26,209 nt of DNA from JBBRLA01 sp038231615 (GCA_038231615.1 JBBRLA010000024.1:1-26209), one strand, 5' to 3'. Shown: positions 16,919 to 25,216, counted from the first letter of the stretch. Notes: generated by a model from the sequence alone, not told the origin. Translations and numbers: made by a program.

Positions 16919-17040
16919 GAAGAAGCACATGGCCGGAGCAGATTTTGGCGCACCCCCGCAGCGACCGAGGGAGCGTACTACTGTACGTGACCGACGGAGC
17001 GAGGAGGTACGCCAAAATCTGCCCGGCCAGGTGCTTCTTC
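16919..17040. repeat. Structured inverted-repeat element, copy B (compact form)
   Basis: The left arm 16919-16951 starts GAAGAAGCACATGGCCGG and contains GCAGATTTTGGCG. The right arm 17007-17040 is its near-perfect inverse (GAAGAAGCACCTGGCCGG...GCAGATTTTGGCG on the - strand). The core holds a hairpin CGTAC-TACT-GTACG (16974-16987) flanked by GCGACCGAGGGAG and GTGACCGACGGAGCG. The right arm ends exactly on the first base of the TAG stop of the 1257-aa lipoprotein gene. Same element as copy A without the two extra hairpins. Confidence 0.9.
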
Positions 17041-20000
17041 TATCGATTGCGGATGATGGTGATGAAGCGGGACAGTCCGCGCTCCTGGTCCGAGAGGAAA
17101 TTTGCGACGTTGTCCAGCAGCACCCGGTAGTCCTCTCTGACGAAGCTGCCGGGCTGCCCCGGGGTGGCCCGGTTGACCTCGGCGATGGCGTCGGAGATGC
17201 GGAACATCGGGTAGGCCCCATCCGGGCCGATGGTGTAGAAGTTGCCCAGCAGCGCCGGCAAGAAGGGCTGGATGACGATGTCCTGGCTCTTCTTTTCCAG
17301 GGCCCTGCCCTTGGCGGTCAGGGTCAGCACCGGGTCCACCGGCCCCTTGTCGGGATCCAGCGCCAGCGAAAGGCCCTTGCCCAGGGGCACCAGATCGGCA
17401 TCGTCCAAAAGGACCTGCGTGCCGTCGGCCGCCGCCGCCACCATCGCCCGCAAGGCATCCTTCTGTGCCGGGTCCAGGACCTGCTGGAGCAGGGTGTAGG
17501 TCGCCCGCCTGGCGTTGTCATCCGCCTCAAGCCGGACCCCCAGATCGACCAAGGCGGCGGCGAGCGGCCCGGTCAGGGCATCCTGGGTGTCCTGTTCCAG
17601 GGTGCCGCTGAAACCGGGCAGGTCAGCGGCATGGGCCGCTACGCGGGTGCGCAAAAAGTCCAGGAGCAGCACCGACACCGGGCGGATGCGCGGGTTGTCG
17701 AACTGATAGGTCTTCTTCCCCATCATGTCGGTGACCTTGACCGCCAGGAAGGTGTCGATGGCATCGCTGACCGCCTGGTTCCAGCGGTCCTTGGCAGCCT
17801 GGTTCTCCGGCGCGTCGAAGAGGACCCGATTCTTCTTGAGCGCATCGGCGAGCACATAATAAATCGACCACTTGCCCGCCTGGGAGGCACCCAGCACCTG
17901 GGTCAGCGTCGGGTCGTCGTAGGCCGGTTTCCCGTTGTTGCGCAGGGCCTGGGTGGTGGGCGGCTGGTTGCGCGGGTACAGCCCCGCCGGGGCCATGGAA
18001 GGATCGAAGACGAAGCGCAGGGCCTTGACCAAGAGCGGCAGGGCCTTGTCGCTGCCCGCCTGTCCGTCAAGGGTCAGCCCGGTGAGGATGGGGGACAGGT
18101 CGGCGGTGGCGGGAAGCAGGTCGCCGGCCATGACCTGGGCGGCCAGCGGCTCGTAGCTCTGGGCGCCATCGGGCTGCACCAGCGGGCCGTAGCTGTCGGC
18201 GAAGCTGCGGCCGAAGATCCGCGAGCGAGCGCTGGGCCAGTGGCGGTGCAAGATGCCCATCGCGTCGGCCAGGATCTGGGTGGCGTTCTGGCCGCTGGTG
18301 CAGACGCCCAGGTTGTCGCGGACGAAGCACTCGGCATGCTTGGCGAAGGCGTCCACCAGGGGCCGCAGGGCGTCGTAGAAAGTATCGCCGGGGAATGGGT
18401 TGGCGGTGCCATCGGAGTAGGCCGCGGGGCCGCGCACGGACTCCAGGGCGAAGAGGACGCCATTGTGATCATTGATATACAGATGTTTCCCCTGCGCGTC
18501 ATCCGGGGCGTACTTGCGATCATCCGGGTCGGCGGGGTCGACCGACAGAGACAGATCGGCGTTCTGGATGTGGTTGAACATCACGTCCTTGGCCGACTGC
18601 GGCGCGAAGGCCGGGATGGAGGTGGCGTTGCCCAGATCGAGGAAGAGCACCCGGCCCCCAGGCTGCGGGTCGGGGTAGCGATAGAACCCCTTGATGCGGA
18701 TCAGCCCCTCAAGGAAGTCGTCGCCGGGGCCGTTGTCCGTGACGTTGTTCAGCAGCGCCGAGCACTTCATCCCGGCGCCAGGGTCGGTGCAGCGCTTCTT
18801 GGGGTCGGGGTCTCCGGGCCGGCACCGGCAGTCAAAGCCATTCTGGATGGCGGCACGAAAGCTCGCCGCCTGCGGGGCGAAGGTGGCAGGATCCATCCGC
18901 AGGGCCGGGGTGGCGATGCTCAGGAGAAAGAAGCGCGCCAGGTTGTCGAGTTGGAACATGTCGCACTCGCCGGGGAAGATCACGAAGCCACCGAAAATCG
19001 AGGCAAAGCGGCCGTTGCACAGGGGCCGCCGTCCGTTGCTGTCCGCAAGCATGTGCAGCAGGCGCTGCAACACCGAGCGGTTGTTGGCCGGGTCGCTGGT
19101 CTTCTGATTGCGCCAGTCCAGGGTGGCGTCGCTGTCGGGCTGGGTGCGGTTGGGCGGGTTGCCAAAGGCCCCGATGACGCCCGTCGGGACGATGAAGCCG
19201 TTGGAAAGATCCTCCGCGGTCTGGGGCTGCTTCATGAAGAAATCGTCGCGGTCATTCATGAGCTGCGCCGTCATCGGTCCCAGCGCCTTGCCATGGGCGT
19301 CCTTTAGCGCCGCTACGATGTCCTCTGCCAGCCCTGGCACGGCGAAGACCCGGGCCAGGATGGGCGCCAGGTCGTCGTAGAGGGTCGAGTCGGCGGGGAG
19401 CTTGGCGTTGTCGTAGATCGGCTTCTTGGCCTGGTCCGCGGCGGCCAGCAGCGCGCCCAGGGAGCGCGAGAGGGGCCCTTCGTTCGCCGGGGTGCCCAAA
19501 AGGGTCTGGGTGCTCTGCAAAAGATCCCCGATCTCCTTGCCCGGTGCGCCGCCGGTGCGGAAGCGCAACACAGCGAGTGCCCCGTGGGCCAGGTCAAGAA
19601 GGGTCGCGTCCTTGGCGTTGAAGCCCGTGTAGGTCAGGGTCTCGTTGTCCTTGGTTTTGGTGGCGGCCGGGTCGCGAGAACCCAGGAGCAACGAAGCGCC
19701 GCGGAGCAAGCCGAAAGGGATGTCCAGTTCCCGATCGGTCCCGGCCTTCTTGGTGGCGAAGAGGCGGTTGCCATCGGTCAAAAGCGCCATCAGCAGCGAG
19801 CCATCCAGGTCGGGGTACTGGTACAAGAGCTTGCCGTCCTGTCGCAGGACGCGGCCCTGGCTGTCGCGGCTGATGGCATCCTTCTGGCCCGGCTCGGGCA
19901 GGGGGGCCACGTAGGGGATGAGGGCGCCGGCAGCATCCGTGAAGCGGCCGTCGGCGTCGGCACGCGCCAGGCCGGTGGCGGGGTCCTTCACGTAGGGCGG

Positions 20001-20813
20001 GGCGATGTCGGTGAAAAGGGGCAGGCCGCGGAAGTCGCGCAGGGCCATGGGCAGCGGCAGGTTGGTCTTCAGGTCGTCACGGTGGGAAAGGACCAGGTTG
20101 ACCAAGAGCCTCGAGGTGCGCTCGGGGCTTTGGGGATCGGCGTCGGCGCGGATGTGGCGCAACTCGAAGCCCCCGCCGTGGAGCAGGGCCACGAAGGGGT
20201 CCCGGGCGGCCCCGCCCGAAAGCAGCAAGGGGATGCTGGCGCCGATCAGGTTGTCCAGGCCCGGGGCGCGGGCCACGGCGCGGATCACCCCGCCGGCGGT
20301 GTCGGGGGCGCGGATGCCGGTCGAATGATTCAGCCGGGTGAGGCCGCCGATCAGGTCGGGGTCGGCGCTGAAGGAGGCCAGAAGGGCCGCGGTGCGCGTG
20401 ATGATCTGGTCGACGGTGCCGTCATCCTCCAGCGGCGTCAGCGCCTGAAGGTAGCCATCCAGGCTGGAAAGCATCGAGTCGTTGGGCAGGGCGCCATCGA
20501 CCCCGCTGACCAGATCGTCGTGCTCGCCGAAGAGGGCGCGCACGGCCGGGGCGGCGGTGTCGGCTGGGGGCACCTCGCCTGCGCACAGGGCGCGGACGGT
20601 GACCCCCGAGGCGTCGACAAGGCGGCTGGTATTGGCGGCATGGGCTTCCAGTTCGGTGCTGTAGGTCACCCGCTGGCAGGCCTCGCGGAAGACGATGGAG
20701 CCAAAGCTGCCGCCGTTCTGGACGGTGCGCGGGCCGAGATCGACATCACAGGCGGCAACGCAGCTCAGCAGCGCGGCGGCGAGCGTCAACGAAGTCAGGC
20801 GTGTTTGGACCAT
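17040..20813 (-). CDS. Giant lipoprotein of unknown function (paralogue of 13154-16756)
   Basis: From the ATG at 20813 this is 1257 aa; a 14-residue in-frame extension would precede the signal peptide and is rejected. The signal peptide MVQTRLTSLTLAAALLSCVAAC ends in a VAAC lipobox, and the mature protein starts C-DVDLGPR exactly like its paralogue. Shared landmarks include RExCQRVTxS near the N-terminus, NNRSVLQRLLH (about 575), FQLDNLARFFLLS, DHNGVLFALE (about 780), FAKHAEC, LHRHW (about 857), YEPLAAQVMAGDLLPAT and C-terminal GLSRFITIIRNR. A local Cys cluster (CRCRPGDPDPKKRC) is unique to this copy. Mostly helical; no enzyme motif recognised. It is transcribed divergently from the pseudokinase and followed directly by element B. 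Confidence 0.85.
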   Translation of the reverse strand: MVQTRLTSLTLAAALLSCVAACDVDLGPRTVQNGGSFGSIVFREACQRVTYSTELEAHAANTSRLVDASGVTVRALCAGEVPPADTAAPAVRALFGEHDDLVSGVDGALPNDSMLSSLDGYLQALTPLEDDGTVDQIITRTAALLASFSADPDLIGGLTRLNHSTGIRAPDTAGGVIRAVARAPGLDNLIGASIPLLLSGGAARDPFVALLHGGGFELRHIRADADPQSPERTSRLLVNLVLSHRDDLKTNLPLPMALRDFRGLPLFTDIAPPYVKDPATGLARADADGRFTDAAGALIPYVAPLPEPGQKDAISRDSQGRVLRQDGKLLYQYPDLDGSLLMALLTDGNRLFATKKAGTDRELDIPFGLLRGASLLLGSRDPAATKTKDNETLTYTGFNAKDATLLDLAHGALAVLRFRTGGAPGKEIGDLLQSTQTLLGTPANEGPLSRSLGALLAAADQAKKPIYDNAKLPADSTLYDDLAPILARVFAVPGLAEDIVAALKDAHGKALGPMTAQLMNDRDDFFMKQPQTAEDLSNGFIVPTGVIGAFGNPPNRTQPDSDATLDWRNQKTSDPANNRSVLQRLLHMLADSNGRRPLCNGRFASIFGGFVIFPGECDMFQLDNLARFFLLSIATPALRMDPATFAPQAASFRAAIQNGFDCRCRPGDPDPKKRCTDPGAGMKCSALLNNVTDNGPGDDFLEGLIRIKGFYRYPDPQPGGRVLFLDLGNATSIPAFAPQSAKDVMFNHIQNADLSLSVDPADPDDRKYAPDDAQGKHLYINDHNGVLFALESVRGPAAYSDGTANPFPGDTFYDALRPLVDAFAKHAECFVRDNLGVCTSGQNATQILADAMGILHRHWPSARSRIFGRSFADSYGPLVQPDGAQSYEPLAAQVMAGDLLPATADLSPILTGLTLDGQAGSDKALPLLVKALRFVFDPSMAPAGLYPRNQPPTTQALRNNGKPAYDDPTLTQVLGASQAGKWSIYYVLADALKKNRVLFDAPENQAAKDRWNQAVSDAIDTFLAVKVTDMMGKKTYQFDNPRIRPVSVLLLDFLRTRVAAHAADLPGFSGTLEQDTQDALTGPLAAALVDLGVRLEADDNARRATYTLLQQVLDPAQKDALRAMVAAAADGTQVLLDDADLVPLGKGLSLALDPDKGPVDPVLTLTAKGRALEKKSQDIVIQPFLPALLGNFYTIGPDGAYPMFRISDAIAEVNRATPGQPGSFVREDYRVLLDNVANFLSDQERGLSRFITIIRNR

Positions 20814-20875
20814 GCCTGATGCTACTGCCGCGACCCCGCGGCGAGAAGCCCCCATCGCATCGGGTTATTCTTGGC

Positions 20876-20881
20876 TATACT
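20876..20881 (+). promoter_or_regulatory. Candidate -10 element for the pseudokinase gene
   Basis: TATACT is positioned 6 bp before an in-frame GTG at 20888, as in a leaderless transcript. There is no convincing -35. It lies in the 74-bp gap between divergent starts at 20813 (-) and 20888 (+), so this gap must hold promoters for both genes. Confidence 0.3.
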
Positions 20882-20887
20882 TGCCCT

Positions 20888-22444
20888 GTGCCCTTGCCGG
20901 TTCACCTGTCTCTGCACGTCGGGGCCGATGGCTTCTCAGACCCGCCGTCGGGGATCTTCCCGCTTTTTCCGGTCGCCCCGATGGGTGGTGGAGGTCCTTC
21001 CTCGGGGATCGCCCCGTCCCGGGGACGGCGCCGGGCGGTGTTGCGAGGGACCGACGGCCTTCCGGATCGGCAGGTATGGGTCGAGTGGTTCTCCGGCACG
21101 GATGCCGATCGGGAGGTGCGCCTGTCGCAGGCGCGGCGGTGGCTGGGGATCTGCCACGTCAACCTGTTGCGGCTGCTCCAGGTGGGGCAGGCGGAGCCGG
21201 GCGCCTATGCCATCAGCGAGGCCCCTCTGGGCGTCGAGTTGCTGACGGTGGTGCGGGCGGCCCGCGGGCATGGGGGGCTCCCGCCGTGGTGGTCGGTGGC
21301 GGTCATCGCCGAGGCCGGGCGAGGGCTGCTTTCGGTGCACCGGCACCTGGCCCTGGGGGACGGAGGGGGCCTGCTGGCGAGTCATGGGGCGATCGGCCCG
21401 ACCGCCCTTTTCGTCGGCTGGGGCGGCGAGGTGCAGTTGCTCGCCTTCGCTATGGACCGCGGCGCCCACGGCGCTTCGCGATCGGAGGACCGCGGGGCAT
21501 CGGGGGTCGCGGATCGGGCGCTGGCCCCTGAGTTGCGGCATGGGCCGCGGTTGGCGGGGGCCGCGGCGGATGTGTACGCCCTCGGGCGCCTGCTCTCGGA
21601 TTTGCTCCCGCCGACGGCACGTAGCGATGAGGGCCTGCTGCCGCTGCTGGAAGGGACGCTGTGCCCCGACCCGATGCGGCGCCTGTCGCTGCCGGTGCTG
21701 CTGGATGGCCTTTTGGCCTGGCTCCTGAAACAGGACGCGCCCCTTTCGCGGCGGCAGGCGATCGGGGCGCTGGTCGGCGAGCTGTGCCCGCGAGATGCGG
21801 CCTTCGAGCTGCTGGACCCGGAGACGCCCGAGCGGTTCGACTTCGCCGACCCGCCGGAGGATGTGAGCCAGCCGGAAGCGCCCGCCCTCGCAGGGCCCCC
21901 GCCTTCCCTGGATCGTCCCGGTCACCCGGGACCCGGGCGAACCTCTGCGTCCCAGCCTCGTCCGAGACGCACGACCCCCTGGGTGCTCGCGGGCCTCTCA
22001 GGGGCGCTGGCCCTGGCCGGGACCTGGATCGCGGGCGGGGCGATCGAAGGGGGACCGGCGGCGGAACAGGCTCGGACCTCGATGGCTTCGGTATTGATGG
22101 CCCCCGCACCGGCAACCCCCGAGTGGAACGGCCTGCGCCTTTCCATCGAGGCCAGCCACCGGTCCCCCGAATCGGGCAATTTCTGGCTCCGCCTTCGGCT
22201 GGTCAACCCGGGACACCGGCCGATCGCCGCACCTGTGGCGGATCTCCGCCTCCTCTTGCCAGGCAGGGCCCCCGTCCCACCCGGTCAGACCGCGGCGCGG
22301 GCGGTCGGCCCGGGAAAGGTGCTGCTGACCGAACTGGATTTTCCCGGTCCCTTCTCCAGCGGGGCGCGGCCTGTGCTATTACTCTCGCCAGCCGCCCCGG
22401 GCAGCCCAACAGCCCGGCTGCCCATCCCCCTCATGGAACCTTGA
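20888..22444 (+). CDS. Transmembrane Ser/Thr pseudokinase
   Basis: From GTG 20888 this is 518 aa; an in-frame ATG at 20981 is an alternative start. The fold follows a bacterial Ser/Thr kinase: HVNLLRLLQVG (the HPNI position), a helical C-lobe, SHGAIGPTALFV where HRDLKPxNxLx belongs, an APE motif (ALAPELRHG, about 213) and DVYALGRLLSDLL (the DxxSLG helix). The phosphate-anchoring Lys, HRD Asp and DFG motif are absent (VWVEWF, HGAIGP, LLAFAM). This argues for a non-catalytic regulator. A span at about 364-384 (WVLAGLSGALALAGTWIAGG) precedes a C-terminal beta-rich domain of ~130 residues, probably periplasmic. It overlaps the crotonase start by one base. Confidence 0.75.
   Translation: MPLPVHLSLHVGADGFSDPPSGIFPLFPVAPMGGGGPSSGIAPSRGRRRAVLRGTDGLPDRQVWVEWFSGTDADREVRLSQARRWLGICHVNLLRLLQVGQAEPGAYAISEAPLGVELLTVVRAARGHGGLPPWWSVAVIAEAGRGLLSVHRHLALGDGGGLLASHGAIGPTALFVGWGGEVQLLAFAMDRGAHGASRSEDRGASGVADRALAPELRHGPRLAGAAADVYALGRLLSDLLPPTARSDEGLLPLLEGTLCPDPMRRLSLPVLLDGLLAWLLKQDAPLSRRQAIGALVGELCPRDAAFELLDPETPERFDFADPPEDVSQPEAPALAGPPPSLDRPGHPGPGRTSASQPRPRRTTPWVLAGLSGALALAGTWIAGGAIEGGPAAEQARTSMASVLMAPAPATPEWNGLRLSIEASHRSPESGNFWLRLRLVNPGHRPIAAPVADLRLLLPGRAPVPPGQTAARAVGPGKVLLTELDFPGPFSSGARPVLLLSPAAPGSPTARLPIPLMEP
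21451..21486. repeat. Dispersed palindrome-rich repeat, copy 2 (inside pseudokinase)
   Basis: TGGACCGCGGCGC is followed by a 9-bp insertion (CCACGGCGC) and then TTCGCGATCGGA. It is read in the opposite orientation relative to coding direction than the other copies. Confidence 0.55.
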
Positions 22445-23256
22445 TGACCACGACGCCCACTCTGCCCTCTCCTTCGGTCCACTACGAGCGCATCGGCGAC
22501 AAGGGAATCGCGGTGCTGACCCTGGACCGCCCGAACACGCGCAACGCCCTGGGCCCGGCGGAGTGGCACGCCCTCGGAAGGCACCTGAGCTTCCTGGCCG
22601 CCGACGACACGGTGCGGGTGGTGGTGCTGACTGGCGCCGGGGAGGCATTTTCCTCCGGCGGTGACCTGCACTCGATGCCGGCCCGCCTGGAGCTGCCCTC
22701 GAGCGAGCGGCAGGCGCGGCTGCACGCAGATTCCCTGGTCATCCAGGCGCTTTACGAGCTGGACCGCCCGGTGATAGCCGCCATCCCCGGGGTCTGCGTC
22801 GGCGCTGGCCTCTCGCTGGCGCTGGCCTGCGTCCTGCGCATCTGCTCCACCTCGGCGCGCTTCGGGGCGCTCTTTCACCGGGTCGGACTGAGCGGCGACT
22901 TCGGCATGCTCTGGCTTTTGCCCCGGGTGGTCGGCCCGGCCCGGGCGATGGAGATGTTGATGACCGCCGAGATGATCGACGCAGCCCGGGCCGAGGTCAT
23001 CGGCCTGACCAGCCGGGTGGTCTCGGGGGAGCAGCTCATGCCCTCGGCGCTGGCGCTGGCGGAACAGCTGGCGTCGGGGCCGCCGCTGGCACAGGCCATG
23101 ACCAAAAAGGGGCTGCACCGCTCGCACACGTCCGACCTGGCCGGGATGCTCGAATGGGAGTCGCTGTCTCAGTCGATCCTCTCGAAGACCGACGACGCCC
23201 GGGAGGGGGTCGCGGCCTTCATCGAGCGGCGCACCGCGACCTTCAGCGGAACCTGA
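22444..23256 (+). CDS. Enoyl-CoA hydratase/isomerase (crotonase) family protein
   Basis: This 270-aa crotonase has both oxyanion-hole motifs: FSSGGDL (about 69-75) and GVCVGAGLSLALA (about 117-127). In the catalytic stretch GLSGDFGMLWLLPRVVG an acidic residue (D152) sits where PaaG-type isomerases carry their single catalytic Asp. The two-Glu pattern of classical hydratases is absent. It would act on an acyl-CoA in the cytoplasm, more likely as an isomerase or PaaG-like enzyme than a standard hydratase. The ATG shares one base with the pseudokinase stop (TGATG), implying translational coupling, an unusual pairing. It ends 29 bp from the convergent kinase gene. Confidence 0.88.
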   Translation: MTTTPTLPSPSVHYERIGDKGIAVLTLDRPNTRNALGPAEWHALGRHLSFLAADDTVRVVVLTGAGEAFSSGGDLHSMPARLELPSSERQARLHADSLVIQALYELDRPVIAAIPGVCVGAGLSLALACVLRICSTSARFGALFHRVGLSGDFGMLWLLPRVVGPARAMEMLMTAEMIDAARAEVIGLTSRVVSGEQLMPSALALAEQLASGPPLAQAMTKKGLHRSHTSDLAGMLEWESLSQSILSKTDDAREGVAAFIERRTATFSGT

Positions 23257-23285
23257 GCCCTGAGCGACAATCCTTCGCCACGGCG

Positions 23286-25115
23286 CTACTTGAGGCGCTC
23301 GTAGGGGTCGGTCGGTCGGTCATCTTCGTCGGTGGACCGCGGCGCTTCGCGATCGACAGGCGGGTGCGGAGGCTCCGCGACAGGCGGCATCGCCGCGGGC
23401 GGCTGCACCGGCTGCGCCAGGGCCGGTGGGACCTGATCTCCCGACGGCGGCGCCACCGGGGCAGGCTGAACCGGGGCCGGCGGCGCGACAGGAACCACCA
23501 TGACCGGCGCGGCAGGATGACCCTCAGTCGATCGCGTCGGCGGGCTGGCCGGGGCGTGGGTCTCGGCTTCGGGGGCTGGCCGGTGCAGCGGTTCCACCGA
23601 ATGGGGCGGGCCGTTCAGTGGAAACACCGTCTCCGGCAGGTCATCGTCGAGGTCGTCGCCCGATTCGCCATCGGGGTGGCGATGATGAACCGGCCGCGGC
23701 CTCCCAGCGTGCACGGTCTGAGGCTGGTGATGCGGCGGGTCGTGGCGGCCGGCGCTCTTCGGACCCGTCGCCTGGCCTGGCACCCACGCGGTCTCTGGCA
23801 TCGCGGTCGCAGGCGCGGGCGGATGGACCCCTGGATGCCCGTTTCCCGGATCAGCGGCCCGACCAGCGCCCCAAAGGGCCCGACGCCAGGTGCTGGCTGT
23901 CGCGCGGCTGCCATCGCAGCCCCTGGCCGAGAGGGTCCCCACCAGCAGCCCGGCGACCACCGCCGCGCACACCCCGCCGGCCAGGGCACCCACGTGCCGA
24001 CGCCACCAGGGGATCACCGCCGCCAGGTCCAGATCGCGATCGCCGCTCAGTGCCACCGTCGCCCGGCCCGCCGGGATCTCCGCCGGCACCGCGCCGTCCA
24101 GCGCGAGCAGCGCCTCGGTGGTGGTCAGGCTCGCCGGCTGCGGCAGGTGGCGAAGCTGCTCGCTGATGGCCTGCATCTCCCGCAAAACCCGATCCGCACC
24201 CGGCGGACGATCGGCTCGCTCCTTGGCCAGGAGTTGCAGAATCAGCACCGCCAGCGGCTCGGGGAGCAGTGGGTTCAGCGCACGGGGGTGCGGCGGAGCC
24301 TCCCGAAGGTGCCGCAAGAGCACCTGGATGCCCGCGGTCCCCTCGAAGGGGACGCGCCCGGTGGCCATCTGGAACAAAATGCAGCCCAGCGAGTAAAGAT
24401 CCGCCCGCCCGTCGATCTCCGTGCCCGAGGCCTGCTCCGGCGCTATGTAGTGGGGCGTGCCGAAGATTGTCCCCAGCCGCGACACCTGGCTGTCCGCAGG
24501 CATCCCGTCGGCGACGATCTTGGCGATGCCGAAGTCGACCACCTTGACCACGTCGCCTTCGCCCCGGCGCTCGGTCAGAAGGATGTTCTCCGGCTTCAGG
24601 TCCCGGTGGATGATGCCGTGGTCGTGGGCCTCGCACAGGGCGGAGGCGATCTGCTCGCCGATGTGCAGGATGCGCTCCGCCGGCAGGGGCGCGTCGGCCT
24701 CCAGCAACGCCGAGAGCGGCGGCCCCTCGATGTACTCCATCACGATGTAGGGCACGCCCTCGTCGGTCTGGCCGACCAGGTGCACGGTGGCGATGTTGGG
24801 GTGGGACAGGCGCGCCCCGGCGCGGGCCTCGCGTACGAAGCGCTTGATGATGGACGGGTCCGTCAGAAGCTCCGACGAAAGGACCTTGACCGCCACCTGC
24901 CGGTCCATCGAGGACTGCATCGCCCGGTACACGGTGCCGGTGGCCCCCCTGCCGCAGGCGGCGACCAGCTGGAACTGCCCCATGAGCTGCCGGCCCAGGT
25001 ACGGGTCCCCCACTGGCACCGCGGCAAACCCGTCCACCGGGCAAAAGTGGACCTCGCCCGGATATTGCCGACGGCAGTGCGTGCACTCGGTCACGTCACT
25101 GGTTGTAGCACTCAC
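23286..25115 (-). CDS. Zinc-ribbon, membrane-anchored Ser/Thr protein kinase
   Basis: From GTG 25115 this is 609 aa; an upstream GTG at 25163 would add 16 residues. Neither start has a clear ribosome site. An N-terminal zinc-ribbon-like CTHC...HFCPVDG (C11, C14, C25) is followed by a complete Hanks-type kinase domain: Gly loop GRGATGTVY (about 55-63), VAVK Lys (K77), HRDLKPEN (170-177), DFG (194-196) and APE (225-227). One span (about 375-394, VGALAGGVCAAVVAGLLVG) leads to a long Pro/Ala-rich C-terminus, presumably periplasmic. It phosphorylates Ser/Thr on unknown targets. A dispersed DNA repeat (23332-23357) encodes DREAPRS near its C-terminus. Confidence 0.9.
   Translation of the reverse strand: MSATTSDVTECTHCRRQYPGEVHFCPVDGFAAVPVGDPYLGRQLMGQFQLVAACGRGATGTVYRAMQSSMDRQVAVKVLSSELLTDPSIIKRFVREARAGARLSHPNIATVHLVGQTDEGVPYIVMEYIEGPPLSALLEADAPLPAERILHIGEQIASALCEAHDHGIIHRDLKPENILLTERRGEGDVVKVVDFGIAKIVADGMPADSQVSRLGTIFGTPHYIAPEQASGTEIDGRADLYSLGCILFQMATGRVPFEGTAGIQVLLRHLREAPPHPRALNPLLPEPLAVLILQLLAKERADRPPGADRVLREMQAISEQLRHLPQPASLTTTEALLALDGAVPAEIPAGRATVALSGDRDLDLAAVIPWWRRHVGALAGGVCAAVVAGLLVGTLSARGCDGSRATASTWRRALWGAGRAADPGNGHPGVHPPAPATAMPETAWVPGQATGPKSAGRHDPPHHQPQTVHAGRPRPVHHRHPDGESGDDLDDDLPETVFPLNGPPHSVEPLHRPAPEAETHAPASPPTRSTEGHPAAPVMVVPVAPPAPVQPAPVAPPSGDQVPPALAQPVQPPAAMPPVAEPPHPPVDREAPRSTDEDDRPTDPYERLK
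23332..23357. repeat. Dispersed palindrome-rich repeat, copy 3 (inside Ser/Thr kinase)
   Basis: GTGGACCGCGGCGCTTCGCG followed by ATCGAC. It is nearly identical to copy 1 and in the same orientation and frame relative to its gene. Confidence 0.7.
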
Positions 25116-25216
25116 CGGCAAGGGGTTCAAAGCGCACCTCGAAAACTGCGGCTCCTGGCGCACACGAAACGGACGGGCGAGCGCCTCGCTTTATTCACCC
25201 GCATGCTTAAAGGCGC

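Noticed and set aside
16929..19307. A 792-codon open frame on the + strand across the lipoprotein region
   Set aside because: It lies antisense to the 1257-aa lipoprotein, begins inside repeat element B and has composition typical of a high-GC shadow frame (many His, Gln, Gly and Val runs, no domain). The - strand gene has a signal peptide and a recognisable paralogue.
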